This document shows, piece by piece, positions 25,393 to 33,905 of a DNA stretch of 64,000 bases. A program made the translations under genes and the position numbers. Origin of the DNA: Hymenobacter norwichensis DSM 15439 (GTDB taxonomy: Bacteria; Bacteroidota; Bacteroidia; Cytophagales; Hymenobacteraceae); assembly GCF_000420705.1 (NCBI RefSeq), contig NZ_ATVL01000006.1:1-64000 (forward strand). The letters run 5' to 3'. A model generated the notes under the pieces. It was given only the letters and a program-made list of their open reading frames with translations, did no database searches and was not told the origin of the DNA. Position 1 is the stretch's first letter. Every line of letters starts with the position of its first letter.

Positions 25393-26655
25393 ATGAAAGC
25401 TCTGCGTCTGACTTTAGAAAGCTTCCGCTTCGCGTGGCAAGCCCTGAAATCAAATCTACTGCGGACCATTCTTTCGTTGCTGGGCGTGACGGTCGGCATC
25501 TTTGCCATTATCTCCGTTTTCACCGTCGTCGATTCCTTGGAGGCCAACGTGCGCCAAAGTATGAGCTTCGTGGGCGACAAGGTGATTTACGTCATGAAAA
25601 TGCCGTGGACCTTTGACCAGCCTGACTACCCGTGGTGGCGCTATTTCCAGCGACCGGCCCCCACAGTGCGTGAGTATCAACTGTTGCAGCGTAGCCTCTC
25701 CGATAATCAGCGGGGCGTTGCTATTTATGCCGCTACCGGCGGCAATACTTTGCGGGTAGGCTCCAATAGCTTGCAGGGCTGCGCACTAATGGGCGTTTCC
25801 TACGATTACCGCAACGTGGCCGACCTGCCGATTGAGGAAGGCCGTTATTTCACCACGCAGGAAGTGGAAGCGGCGCGCAACGTAGCCATTGTGGGCGCCG
25901 ACATTGCCAACACCCTGTTCCCGAACGGCTCGGCGCTCGGGCAGCAGTTCAAGGCCCGAGGACTGACATTCACTATTATTGGCATCGTAAAGAAGGAAGG
26001 CAAGAAGATTCTGGATACGCCCAGCAACGATACGAACTGCGTTATTCCGTTCGGGGCGTTTAGCAAGATATTCGCGCTAAGCACCAACGGCCTGACTGGC
26101 GTAACGCCTACTATTGCCGTAAAAGGCCGTGACGAGGACACTGGCCTACTGGACTTGGAATACGAAATGAAGGGCCTGATTCGCAACATCCGCACACTAA
26201 AGCCGCGGGAGGAAGACAATTTCGCTCTCAACCGCCCCGAGATGCTGACCAATATGGTGGGTAAGCTGTTCTCCGTGATTGGTATTGCGGGGGCTGTTAT
26301 TGGCTCGTTTGCTATGCTGGTGGGCGGCTTCGGTATTGCCAACATTATGTTTGTGTCGGTAAAGGAGCGCACCAACATCATCGGGATTCAGAAGTCGTTG
26401 GGGGCCAAGAACTACTTTATCCTATTCCAGTTCCTGTTTGAAGCTATTTTCCTGTGTTTGATTGGTGGGGCGGCCGGTATCTTCTTGGTTTGGCTGATTA
26501 CGTTGGTGCCGCAGGACGCTATGCCGCTCACACTATCGGCGGCCAATATCACGCTTGGTCTTACCGTATCGGTGGTGATTGGGGTACTGGCTGGTATTAT
26601 TCCGGCGGTACTGGCCGCCAACCTCGACCCGGTTATTGCTATCCGGAGTAAGTAG
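25393..26655 (+). CDS. ABC transporter permease, MacB/FtsX type
   Basis: A 420-residue inner-membrane protein of the MacB family, which normally works with a separate ATPase to move lipoproteins, peptides or toxic compounds across or out of the periplasm. One N-terminal helix (LLRTILSLLGVTVGIFAIIS) is followed by a periplasmic MacB_PCD domain (~residues 45-270) and three C-terminal helices (GIAGAVIGSFAMLVGGFGI and later ones) of the FtsX domain; VKERTNIIGIQKSLGAK is the cytosolic coupling loop. The frame opens earlier, but the ATG at 25393 fits the usual MKALRLTLESFRFAWQAL start. No ATPase gene is adjacent. It is followed by the repeat at 26718-26850. Confidence 0.93.
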   Translation: MKALRLTLESFRFAWQALKSNLLRTILSLLGVTVGIFAIISVFTVVDSLEANVRQSMSFVGDKVIYVMKMPWTFDQPDYPWWRYFQRPAPTVREYQLLQRSLSDNQRGVAIYAATGGNTLRVGSNSLQGCALMGVSYDYRNVADLPIEEGRYFTTQEVEAARNVAIVGADIANTLFPNGSALGQQFKARGLTFTIIGIVKKEGKKILDTPSNDTNCVIPFGAFSKIFALSTNGLTGVTPTIAVKGRDEDTGLLDLEYEMKGLIRNIRTLKPREEDNFALNRPEMLTNMVGKLFSVIGIAGAVIGSFAMLVGGFGIANIMFVSVKERTNIIGIQKSLGAKNYFILFQFLFEAIFLCLIGGAAGIFLVWLITLVPQDAMPLTLSAANITLGLTVSVVIGVLAGIIPAVLAANLDPVIAIRSK

Positions 26656-26717
26656 GGAGTTCAAGTATTTGCTATTTCAGTGGTTGACTTCAGCGAGGTG
26701 TGGTTAACTACCAATTA

Positions 26718-26850
26718 CTTAAAGCACCTTTAAAACTGGGGTACCCGGCCTGACGGCTTTTAAGCCGCCGGGCATGAGATACCGCTCTTTACAGATAGTT
26801 GACAACGACCGGTGCGACGGCTCAAAAGCCGTCAGGCCAGAGCCACTTAA
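26718..26850. repeat. Palindromic repeat element, copy A (MITE/REP-like)
   Basis: Core arms 26747-26767 and 26818-26838 pair at 20 of 21 bases. Related to copy B at 52291-52447: both have a CTTAAAGCA end 29 bases from the GGCC of the arm, and both have ACGACCGGT four bases before one arm. It follows the permease gene and contains no reading frame of note. The rest of 26656-27030 is AT-rich leader for the LOG gene. Confidence 0.7.
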
Positions 26851-27030
26851 CAATTCAGCAACCAATAATTCAATACCTCAACCAATCAACTATTGACAAT
26901 CAACCTGTAATTTGCACCCCTGCACTTTTAGCCGCTCTAGTTGCGTGGGGCGGCTTTTTCTTTTCCCCCAATTCCCCATTTTTCCGGCAATCCAGCTTGG
27001 CTGGCTTTGCCTGTAGTTACCTCAGAACCT

Positions 27031-27894
27031 ATGTCTAAGCTCAAAAAAACCAGCCGCACCAAAGCCTCCGATGAGGTGATGAACGCCGGCAGCGGCCAAA
27101 CCATCCGGCAGCCCGACGTGAATGATAACAAGGTGAAAACCATCAGTGACATTCGGGAACAAACCCACGGCCAGCGCACCGTGCAGCTCGACGACGAGCA
27201 GCGCATCCGTAAAGCCTTCGTTGACAAAGACTGGAACGAAATCAAGATTGCCGACTCCTGGCAGATCTTCAAAGTGATGGCCGAGTTTGTGGAAGGCTTC
27301 GAGAAGATGTCGAAAATCGGTCCTTGCGTGAGCATTTTCGGTTCGGCCCGCACCAAGCCCGACAACCCGTACTACAAAATGGCCGAGGAAATTGCGGCCA
27401 AGCTGGTGCGCCACGGCTACGGCGTGATTACGGGCGGCGGCCCCGGCATTATGGAGGCCGGCAACAAAGGCGCCCACTCGGAAGGCGGTCGTTCGGTGGG
27501 CTTGAACATCGAGCTGCCCTTCGAGCAGTTCAACAACATCTACATCGACCCTGACAAAATCATCAACTTTGACTACTTCTTTGTGCGCAAGGTGATGTTT
27601 GTGAAGTACGCGCAGGGCTTTATTGGCATGCCCGGTGGCTTTGGTACTCTTGATGAGCTGTTTGAGGCCATTACCCTAATTCAAACCAAGAAAATCGGAC
27701 GCTTCCCCATCGTGCTGGTGGGCACAGCGTACTGGAAAGGTATGTTCGAGTGGATTGAGAAGGTGATGCTGCACGAAGAGCACAACATTTCGCCCGAGGA
27801 CATGAACTTGGTGCAACTAGTGGATGACGCCGAGTCGGCCGTGAAAATCATCGACGACTTCTATTCCAAGTACCTGCTTTCGCCGAACTTCTAG
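27031..27894 (+). CDS. LOG family protein (TIGR00730, nucleoside monophosphate phosphoribohydrolase-like)
   Basis: A 287-residue cytoplasmic protein with a Rossmann core. VSIFGSARTKPDNPYY starts the fold, GYGVITGGGPGIMEAGNKGA is the nucleotide-binding loop, and GMPGGFGTLDELFEAITLIQ is the PGGxGTxxE catalytic motif with Arg upstream (FVRKVMF). Such enzymes release a base from nucleoside 5'-monophosphates; in plants they activate cytokinins, but in bacteria the substrate is often unclear. An extra N-terminal ~85 residues are charged and probably flexible. The ATG at 27031 is chosen; the frame opens at a TTG at 26941. It ends at the terminator at 27914-27947. Confidence 0.9.
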   Translation: MSKLKKTSRTKASDEVMNAGSGQTIRQPDVNDNKVKTISDIREQTHGQRTVQLDDEQRIRKAFVDKDWNEIKIADSWQIFKVMAEFVEGFEKMSKIGPCVSIFGSARTKPDNPYYKMAEEIAAKLVRHGYGVITGGGPGIMEAGNKGAHSEGGRSVGLNIELPFEQFNNIYIDPDKIINFDYFFVRKVMFVKYAQGFIGMPGGFGTLDELFEAITLIQTKKIGRFPIVLVGTAYWKGMFEWIEKVMLHEEHNISPEDMNLVQLVDDAESAVKIIDDFYSKYLLSPNF

Positions 27895-27913
27895 TAGGCT
27901 TAACTTCCTATGT

Positions 27914-27947
27914 AAAGTCAGCTTCTCTAGTGAGGAGCTGACTTTTT
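27914..27947 (+). terminator. Rho-independent terminator of the LOG gene
   Basis: Arms 27914-27927 and 27932-27945 pair with one mismatch around TAGT, and a T5 run follows. It lies 20 bases after the LOG stop. Confidence 0.85.
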
Positions 27948-28062
27948 ATTGTTTAGTTGAGCTTGTATCTTTTGAAGATTATTGGAATTTTTGAATTGCA
28001 AAATCCAGTCTTCCAGCAACCGAAGTATATGGAAGACGTGTTTCAAAATTCCCTACTTTATG

Positions 28063-28704
28063 ATGTCAACTCCGACCCAAACGCAAAGGAAAGAAGTATT
28101 TATTGTACCCCGCTGGGCTGGTGCGCCGCACGACGACTGGTATCCATGGTTAGGCGAACAGTTGCAAGCAGTAGCCACCGAGGATGGCTTCGACTATCAG
28201 GTGCATACGCTGCCCATGCCAGCCTGGGATTTACCGGTTATCGAGCGAGCAGTGCGTTACTTACAAGAAGTGTTGCCGGCGCACAAGCTGAATTCCAACG
28301 TGTATCTGGTGGGGCATAGTGTGGGCTGCCTCGCTATTCTGCACTATCTGGCTACCATTGCCAAAGCCAACCCCAAGGCCCCCCAAATTGGCGGTGTGTT
28401 GTGCGTAGCAGGATGGTTTTCGGTGGATAGTCCGTGGCAAGAAGTGCTGGATTGGATGCATGCCCCCATCGACTACGAAGCAGCGCGCCGGCTCATTCCG
28501 AAAGACAAACTGATTGTGCTGCTGTCCGATGACGACCCGTACACTTCTGGCTACCAAAACAATGAGCAGCTGTGGGTGGAACGTCTACATTCCCAAGTTA
28601 GCATATTGCCCGGTAGGCAGCACTTCAGCGCCCAACTGGATTTTGACGTGCGAGATGCCGTGCGCGACCTAGCTGGCGCCATCAGTGCGCCAGTGCTTGG
28701 CTAA
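28063..28704 (+). CDS. Alpha/beta hydrolase, RBBP9/YdeN type
   Basis: A 213-residue soluble serine hydrolase-like protein. EVFIVPRWAGAPHDDWYPWL replaces the oxyanion-loop region, VYLVGHSVGCLAILHYL is the nucleophile elbow with Ser in GHSVG, LIVLLSDDDPYTSG carries the acid Asp, and ILPGRQHFSAQLDF holds the catalytic His. This matches the small RBBP9/YdeN family, whose substrates are not known. The start is the second ATG of an ATGATG pair; the frame runs 27 codons further upstream. Upstream, TATCTTTTG at 27966 is a loose -7 box. The gene ends before a hairpin at 28731-28773. Confidence 0.87.
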   Translation: MSTPTQTQRKEVFIVPRWAGAPHDDWYPWLGEQLQAVATEDGFDYQVHTLPMPAWDLPVIERAVRYLQEVLPAHKLNSNVYLVGHSVGCLAILHYLATIAKANPKAPQIGGVLCVAGWFSVDSPWQEVLDWMHAPIDYEAARRLIPKDKLIVLLSDDDPYTSGYQNNEQLWVERLHSQVSILPGRQHFSAQLDFDVRDAVRDLAGAISAPVLG

Positions 28705-28730
28705 CATAATCTGACCTAACAGCACGGTAC

Positions 28731-28773
28731 AAAGCGCGGGCGGTAACCAAACTCTGGTTGCCGCCCGCGCTTT
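28731..28773 (+). terminator. GC-rich hairpin after the hydrolase gene
   Basis: Arms of 19 bases (28731-28749 and 28755-28773) pair with one mismatch around AACTC. The T-run after it is poor (TTTGTGGTTT), but the stem is strong. Confidence 0.7.
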
Positions 28774-28832
28774 GTGGTTTCTGAATTCACTCTACCTTGC
28801 AACCGCCGTTGTGTTCGAGCGGTTGTGTGAGC

Positions 28833-30014
28833 GTGACTATATCTTCCGACTACGATTACCTGATAGTGGGCGGTGGGGCTGCGGGCCTCAGCTTAGCTTA
28901 CCACATCAGCCAGGAGCCCCACCTAGTAAGCAAGCGGGTGTTGCTGATTGAGCCCGAAGCTAAAGACCAGAATGACCGCACTTGGTCGTTTTGGGCGGAT
29001 GAACCGATGCTCTTCGATGGGATTGTAGCACACGAATGGAACGCCATTGCTTTCCGTAGTCCGCAGTTTGAGCGGGTGTTTCCGCTAACTCGGCACCGCT
29101 ACAAAATGATTCGGGGGCTGGATTACTATCAATTCGTGCGAGCGGCGCTGGCTAAAGCACCGCAGTTCACTTGCCTGAGAGGAACCGTTACAACGTTGCA
29201 ATCCACGGCCGCTGGCGTAACGACCGAAACTAGTGAGGGTGCCTTTACTGCTCGCTATGCCTTCGATAGCCGTCCGCCGCAGTTCACCAAGCGTCCTGAT
29301 AATCACCGGTACCTGCTACAGCACTTCGTGGGCTGGGAAGTGGAAACTACACAACCCGTTTTCGACCCAGAGACGATGGAGTTCATGGACTTTCGGGGCG
29401 AGCAGCAGCGCGAGGCGCGGTTCATGTACGTGTTGCCATTCAGTGAACGACGGGCGTTGGTGGAATACACATTGTTCTCGGCAGAAGTGCTGCCGAAAGC
29501 GGAGTACGAGCAAGCCATGCGCGACTATCTAGCCGGTTTGGGCGTGACTGATTTTCGAATAGCAGCCGAAGAAGTGGGGGCCATTCCGATGACTGACCAC
29601 CCACTGCCTGCTACGGCTGGGTTGCATATCATCAATCTAGGTACCAGAGCTGGCCGGGCTAAGCCTAGCACAGGCTACGCGTTTAAACGTATTCAGGCTC
29701 ACTCGGCGCGCTTGGTGCAGGCGCTGGCCACCACCGGCCAGCCACCCGCCGACCCTACCGGTGACCGGTGGCAGTTTCACTTGTTCGATACCCTACTGCT
29801 TGATATTATGCAGCGCCAAGGGCAGCAAACCCGCGAGATTTTTACGGAGATGTTTCAGCGGAACTCCCCAGAGCGGATGTTTGACTTTCTAGATGAGAAA
29901 ACATCTTGGAAAGAAAATTTTCAGGTAATGAACTCCGTGACGCCGTGGCCCTTTCTGCGCTCCATCTGGCATGTGCTGCGCGGGCGCCCAGGCCAACGCA
30001 AAGAGGGCGCATAA
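28833..30014 (+). CDS. crtY: Lycopene cyclase family FAD-dependent protein
   Basis: A 393-residue protein that probably cyclises the psi-ends of lycopene to beta-ionone rings at the membrane surface. YDYLIVGGGAAGLSLAYHIS is the dinucleotide-binding fold, DRTWSFWADEP near residue 48 is the lycopene cyclase motif, RPPQFTKR the next block, and FMYVLPFSERRALVEYTLF and IPMTDHPLP follow in the usual order. The C-terminal helix-rich region (RMFDFLDEKTSW, WPFLRSIWHVL) is typical too. No ATG opens the frame; GTG codons at 28827 and 28833 are the best starts, and the TTG at 28797 lies in a small inverted repeat. No other carotenoid gene is near. It converges on the PAS kinase over 28 bases that hold a 14-base palindrome. 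Confidence 0.87.
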   Translation: MTISSDYDYLIVGGGAAGLSLAYHISQEPHLVSKRVLLIEPEAKDQNDRTWSFWADEPMLFDGIVAHEWNAIAFRSPQFERVFPLTRHRYKMIRGLDYYQFVRAALAKAPQFTCLRGTVTTLQSTAAGVTTETSEGAFTARYAFDSRPPQFTKRPDNHRYLLQHFVGWEVETTQPVFDPETMEFMDFRGEQQREARFMYVLPFSERRALVEYTLFSAEVLPKAEYEQAMRDYLAGLGVTDFRIAAEEVGAIPMTDHPLPATAGLHIINLGTRAGRAKPSTGYAFKRIQAHSARLVQALATTGQPPADPTGDRWQFHLFDTLLLDIMQRQGQQTREIFTEMFQRNSPERMFDFLDEKTSWKENFQVMNSVTPWPFLRSIWHVLRGRPGQRKEGA

Positions 30015-30042
30015 AGCTCTTATAAGAGCGGAGTATTACAGC

Positions 30043-31920
30043 CTACGCATTCAAAGCGTCAAACCAATGAATAATGAAGGTGGTGCCCTCATCTATAACG
30101 CTGGCTACCTCTAAATGCCCTCCTCGGCTACTAATGATGCGCTGAACCAAATACATGCCTACACCAGCGCCGCCAATCTGCGGATGCTGACGGGTGAAAG
30201 GCTGGAAAACAGGTGCCGGCTCTTCGGGTAAAATCATGCCGCGGCCGTTGTCCTGCACAATAAGAATCGGGTTGCCCGAATCGGCAAGCGTACTGCGCAA
30301 TAGCACGTGTGGAGTACGCTCGGGGTGCGCAAATTTCAGGGCGTTGCTGAGTAGGTTGTGCAAAATGGAGCGCAAATTAGCGCGGCCGTATGTGAGCGTA
30401 GGAACCTGCTCGAAGTCCAACTCCAGCACGGCTCCCGATTCCTGCACCTGCGTCCGGAGGCCTAGCAACACTTCTTCGGTTACGCTGCGCAAGTCCAAGG
30501 GCTCAGCCGGAGCTGAAAGCCCCCGCTGGTCTTGTACGGTAGCTGCTAAGTCCTGTAGAGTCAGGTCCAACTGGTATAGTGCATCGTCAACCATCACCAC
30601 TATTTCCTCTTCCTGCGGGTCGTTGAACGAAGCTGTGCGGCGCAACTCATCGAACAGGCCACGTAAGTTAAGGAGCGGCTGTTTTAAGTCGTGGGAGGCC
30701 GTGTACACGAAGGTGTCCAAGTCCCGGTTGGTGCGGGCTAGTTCGTCGTATTGAGTTTGTAGTACCTGGCGGAGACGGTGTTGGTCGTCTACGTCGGTAC
30801 AGGCGCCAAACCAGCGCAGCCCACGGGCATCGGTGAGCTGACGCGCCCGAATAATGTGCCAACGGTAGCGCCCATCGTGGCGCCGCATCCGGTAGAGCCC
30901 CTCGTATGATTCGCCGGTAGCCACGCTATGGATCCAGCGCCGAGCGGCGCCTGCTTGTTCGGCTGGGGACAGCAAGCTAATCCAGCCAGCAGGACCCAGT
31001 TCCTCGCCCGACAGCCCGGAATACTCACCCGAATACTTGTTGTAGTAATCGATAAAGCCCTCCGCTGTGGCAGTCCAGATAAGCTCTGGAATGCTGTCGG
31101 CCAAGAAGCGCAGCTCGGCCTCGCCCCGGCGCAACACTTCTGCTAATTCGCGCTGATCATGAATTTCGGTGAGGGCCCCATGCCAGAAAACGGCTTTGTC
31201 GGGCGCGTGCAGTTCAGGCAACGCCCGGCTCAGCATCCAGCGGTATTGTCCATCGTGGCGGCGAAGACGGTATTCGTAGCTCCAACCCACCCCCGCCGAC
31301 CGGGCCGCCTCGGTTTGGTAGAGCACCCGCAGCCGGTCATCGGGGTGAATAAGTAGCGGCCAGATGATATTAAGGTCGGCGGTAGTTGGCTGGCCCGTGA
31401 AGTAGTGCCACTGCGGGCTAACGTACTCATACGTACCTGCCGCATCCACCGTAAACGTGATTTGCGGTACCGTTTCGGTGAGTACCCGCAGGCGCGTATC
31501 GAGGCGGCGGGTTTCGATGGCTAGCTCGTGGGTGCGTTGGCGAGCCTCTTCCTGGCCGGTTACGTCCATAGCGAAAAGTAGCAAGCCAGTTACTTGGCTG
31601 CCCCCTTCCCGAACGGGTTCCAGCGCTACATCATAATACCGTTGGGGAGCCGTGGTGCCATCGTTGTTGTCAGCTAGCGGTAAGCAATAAGCCTTTGCTA
31701 TGTAGGGCTGCCCTCGCTGGTATACTTGCTGCATCACGTCCAGCAGGTCAGCGGGGATGATACCGGGCTGCTCCATCACCGACTGTCCTTCAGTAATCGG
31801 GCTACCGAGTACGGCCTGCATAGCGTCATTCACAAACCCATACCGCAGCTCCGGGCCCTGCAAGGTGGCTACTCCCGCTGGCATGTGCCGTAGGATATCT
31901 TGCAGTTGTTGTTCACGCAT
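30043..31920 (-). CDS. PAS-domain sensor histidine kinase
   Basis: A 625-residue cytoplasmic kinase. Three PAS-like domains occupy ~5-125, ~145-260 and ~270-385; the last two carry typical PAC ends (YEYRLRRHDGQYRWML, YRMRRHDGRYRWHII). HisKA has VYTASHDLKQPLLNLRGL at ~405, a variant of the HExxxPL box seen in bacteriophytochrome-type kinases. The ATPase domain shows NLLSNALKFA, VQDNGRGM and GVGMYLVQRI. There are no membrane helices and no receiver. It is 97 bp downstream of the BLUF gene in the same direction, so the two may be co-transcribed and the kinase may respond to the light signal. That link is inferred. Confidence 0.92.
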   Translation of the reverse strand: MREQQLQDILRHMPAGVATLQGPELRYGFVNDAMQAVLGSPITEGQSVMEQPGIIPADLLDVMQQVYQRGQPYIAKAYCLPLADNNDGTTAPQRYYDVALEPVREGGSQVTGLLLFAMDVTGQEEARQRTHELAIETRRLDTRLRVLTETVPQITFTVDAAGTYEYVSPQWHYFTGQPTTADLNIIWPLLIHPDDRLRVLYQTEAARSAGVGWSYEYRLRRHDGQYRWMLSRALPELHAPDKAVFWHGALTEIHDQRELAEVLRRGEAELRFLADSIPELIWTATAEGFIDYYNKYSGEYSGLSGEELGPAGWISLLSPAEQAGAARRWIHSVATGESYEGLYRMRRHDGRYRWHIIRARQLTDARGLRWFGACTDVDDQHRLRQVLQTQYDELARTNRDLDTFVYTASHDLKQPLLNLRGLFDELRRTASFNDPQEEEIVVMVDDALYQLDLTLQDLAATVQDQRGLSAPAEPLDLRSVTEEVLLGLRTQVQESGAVLELDFEQVPTLTYGRANLRSILHNLLSNALKFAHPERTPHVLLRSTLADSGNPILIVQDNGRGMILPEEPAPVFQPFTRQHPQIGGAGVGMYLVQRIISSRGGHLEVASVIDEGTTFIIHWFDALNA

Positions 31921-32017
31921 AATGGAAAAGTAAAGAGGTAAAAGGCCACCTTACTTCCTGCCAAGTACGGTAAAGATGAACGAACACAGGTAAAACAGCC
32001 ACCATTTACGTCTACGA

Positions 32018-32458
32018 CTAAATGGATTTGGGAGCAAGAGGCTCAACACCAAATACAGCCAGTTTCACCAAGTCCAGGAGCATGGCGTCGGCAATGGTGA
32101 GGGAGCTAGGTGGAGGCGTAATGTGTGTGGGGAGCAGAAATCCTTGGAGCGCCTCAAACCCATTCGGCTCTAGTGGGTGAAAAGCCATCGACCAATCAGG
32201 AAAACTACGTGCGCCAATGGGCTTGCTAATCAACTTATTTACATTGGAATGGCGTCCGTCTCGGGATATTATCTCGAACAGTGGGTTAAGAGTTTCTGCC
32301 TCTCCTTCAATAAGTTGTGCAATGTTGCCGTGGCTGTAAAATAATACGCCGGTTACGTTGTTCCGCTCATTGTCGCGGCGGCATTGGGCCAGCAGGCCCT
32401 GCAAATCCTGGTCGGAAAGAGGACGCACGGCACGGCTGATGTAAATGATATGAATCAT
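32018..32458 (-). CDS. BLUF-domain blue-light sensor
   Basis: A 146-residue flavin photoreceptor with a BLUF domain over ~1-95 and a short helical tail. The FAD-contacting residues line up with AppA: Tyr6 (IIYISRA), Asn30, Gln48 (IAQLIEG), Trp89 and Met91 (DWSMAF), so the photocycle should work. No output domain is fused, as in the short BLUF proteins that act through partner proteins. It lies upstream of a PAS kinase on the same strand and may signal through it. The 272 bases upstream (32459-32730) hold no gene. Orphan ABC and DUF2795 genes follow in the other direction of the map but on the same strand. Confidence 0.93.
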   Translation of the reverse strand: MIHIIYISRAVRPLSDQDLQGLLAQCRRDNERNNVTGVLFYSHGNIAQLIEGEAETLNPLFEIISRDGRHSNVNKLISKPIGARSFPDWSMAFHPLEPNGFEALQGFLLPTHITPPPSSLTIADAMLLDLVKLAVFGVEPLAPKSI

Positions 32459-32730
32459 ACCAGAAGAAAAGCAATGGTCAAGCGTGGCGCTCGGCTACGT
32501 TGTAGGGGTGTTCCGAAACGGGAATACAAACCTTGGTGGAAATTTATAATAAGTACACTTCCCTCTGCAAAGCTCAACAATAAAGCCGAGTGTTATTTGC
32601 CTGTATGAAGTATCTGCTAAGTCAACAGCATTGCTTGAAAGTGTGTTTTGCCCGTGGTTTATTTTAGATACGGTAAGTTGACCTGTATTGGATTATGCAA
32701 CCAACTTATTGTACCGTAGCGAAAGCGCCA

Positions 32731-33486
32731 CTACGCAGGTGAAGACTCCAAAAAAGATTTAGCTGCTCGAACAGTCACCGTAGTTAAGGGCTCCAAGTGG
32801 GGGGCAGGATGAGAAAGGTTGAGTAAATAGCCCGACAAGCCAATTAGATTGTCGAGGTCGTGAGTGATGCACAGAACCGTTTTACTTTGTTCCAACACCC
32901 ACGCTTGCATCAGGTCGAATACGCGGCGGCGGTAGTACACATCGAGCTGTTGGGTAGGCTCATCGAGGAGGTAGAGGGGCGTTTCCTGTAAACTGAGCTG
33001 CGCTAGCCACACTAACTGCTGCTCGCCTCCTGATAGCAGCGTAAAGTCTTGCTCAGCCAAGTGCGCTGCTCCTACTTCCGCTAGGGCGGCATCGGCTAAC
33101 CGGTAATCGGTGGCAGAATAAGCGCTAAGCAGGCCGTGCCGCCGGTAGCGCCCCATTACTACTAACTCCCGCACCCGAATTGGAAAGCCGATAACCGTGC
33201 GTTGGGGTAGATAGGCTAGCAGCCCCTCCGCCGCTGGCCGGCGCACAGTGCGCAACTCGCGTGCACCCAATGTAATGCTGCCTTGGTAGGGGAGGTGGCC
33301 CGTCAGCGCTCGGAAAAGGGTGGTTTTGCCGCAGCCATTGTGTCCTACAATAGCTACAAAGCTCGTCTTCGGCACCAACAAAAAAAGGTTGCGGAGCAAG
33401 ACCCGTTGGCCATACCCCGCAACCAGATTATCTGTGCGTAACGCAAATGCTAGTTGGTTGTTACTGGTTGATGGCTGGTCGTTCAA
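32731..33486 (-). CDS. Orphan ABC transporter ATP-binding protein (FecE-like)
   Basis: A 251-residue ATPase. VAIVGHNGCGKTTLFRAL is the Walker A, LAYLPQRTV the Q-loop, LLSGGEQQLVWLAQLSLQE the signature, PLYLLDEPTQQLD the Walker B and D-loop, and VLCITHDLDNL the switch His. The spacing resembles siderophore and vitamin B12 importers (FecE, BtuD). No permease or binding protein is near, so its partner is elsewhere or it is a remnant. The only possible start is TTG at 33486, because a stop codon lies directly upstream and no ATG follows for about 100 codons. It starts 53 bp after the DUF2795 stop. Confidence 0.87.
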   Translation of the reverse strand: MNDQPSTSNNQLAFALRTDNLVAGYGQRVLLRNLFLLVPKTSFVAIVGHNGCGKTTLFRALTGHLPYQGSITLGARELRTVRRPAAEGLLAYLPQRTVIGFPIRVRELVVMGRYRRHGLLSAYSATDYRLADAALAEVGAAHLAEQDFTLLSGGEQQLVWLAQLSLQETPLYLLDEPTQQLDVYYRRRVFDLMQAWVLEQSKTVLCITHDLDNLIGLSGYLLNLSHPAPHLEPLTTVTVRAAKSFLESSPA

Positions 33487-33539
33487 CTACCTACAAAAGA
33501 AAATCCAACGAGTAACCATCAGCCGTCAACAAGCTGCTA

Positions 33540-33761
33540 CTAGTACTCGTCTTCGTTGAACATGAAGTCTTCTTTGGTTGGGTAGTCGGGCCACACTTCC
33601 TCGATGCTTTCGTACGGCTGCCCGTCGTCTTCCAGGGCTTGCAGGTTTTCTACTACTTCCATTGGGGCGCCCGAGCGGATAGAGTAGTCAATAAGTTCAT
33701 CCTTGGTGGCGGGCCAGGGAGCATCTTCTAGGTACGAAGCAAGTTCCAGCGTCCAGTACAT
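33540..33761 (-). CDS. DUF2795 family small protein
   Basis: A 73-residue acidic protein: MYWTLELASYLEDAPWPATK, then LIDYSIRSGAPMEVVENLQ and a tail rich in Glu and Asp. This is the typical short DUF2795 form found in Bacteroidota, of unknown function, with a predicted helical fold. The frame can open 40 codons earlier, but the ATG at 33761 fits the family length. It lies between the DUF349 and the FecE-like genes on the same strand, 144 bp from the first. Confidence 0.85.
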   Translation of the reverse strand: MYWTLELASYLEDAPWPATKDELIDYSIRSGAPMEVVENLQALEDDGQPYESIEEVWPDYPTKEDFMFNEDEY

Positions 33762-33905
33762 AAGCGTGTGTGGGTACGTAAAAGGGTGGTCAAAAGAAAG
33801 GAAATTCCAGCCATCAAAAATCTGGCTGGAGCAATATAGCTGACAACGTGACCGTAGAAAGCCTATTGTAGTTGGCAGCAACGTAAGATAGCCGCGAAGG
33901 TTGGG

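Noticed and set aside
30017..30030. 14-base palindrome GCTCTTATAAGAGC between lycopene cyclase and PAS kinase
   Set aside because: Short, with no loop or T-run; could be chance, so it is only mentioned.
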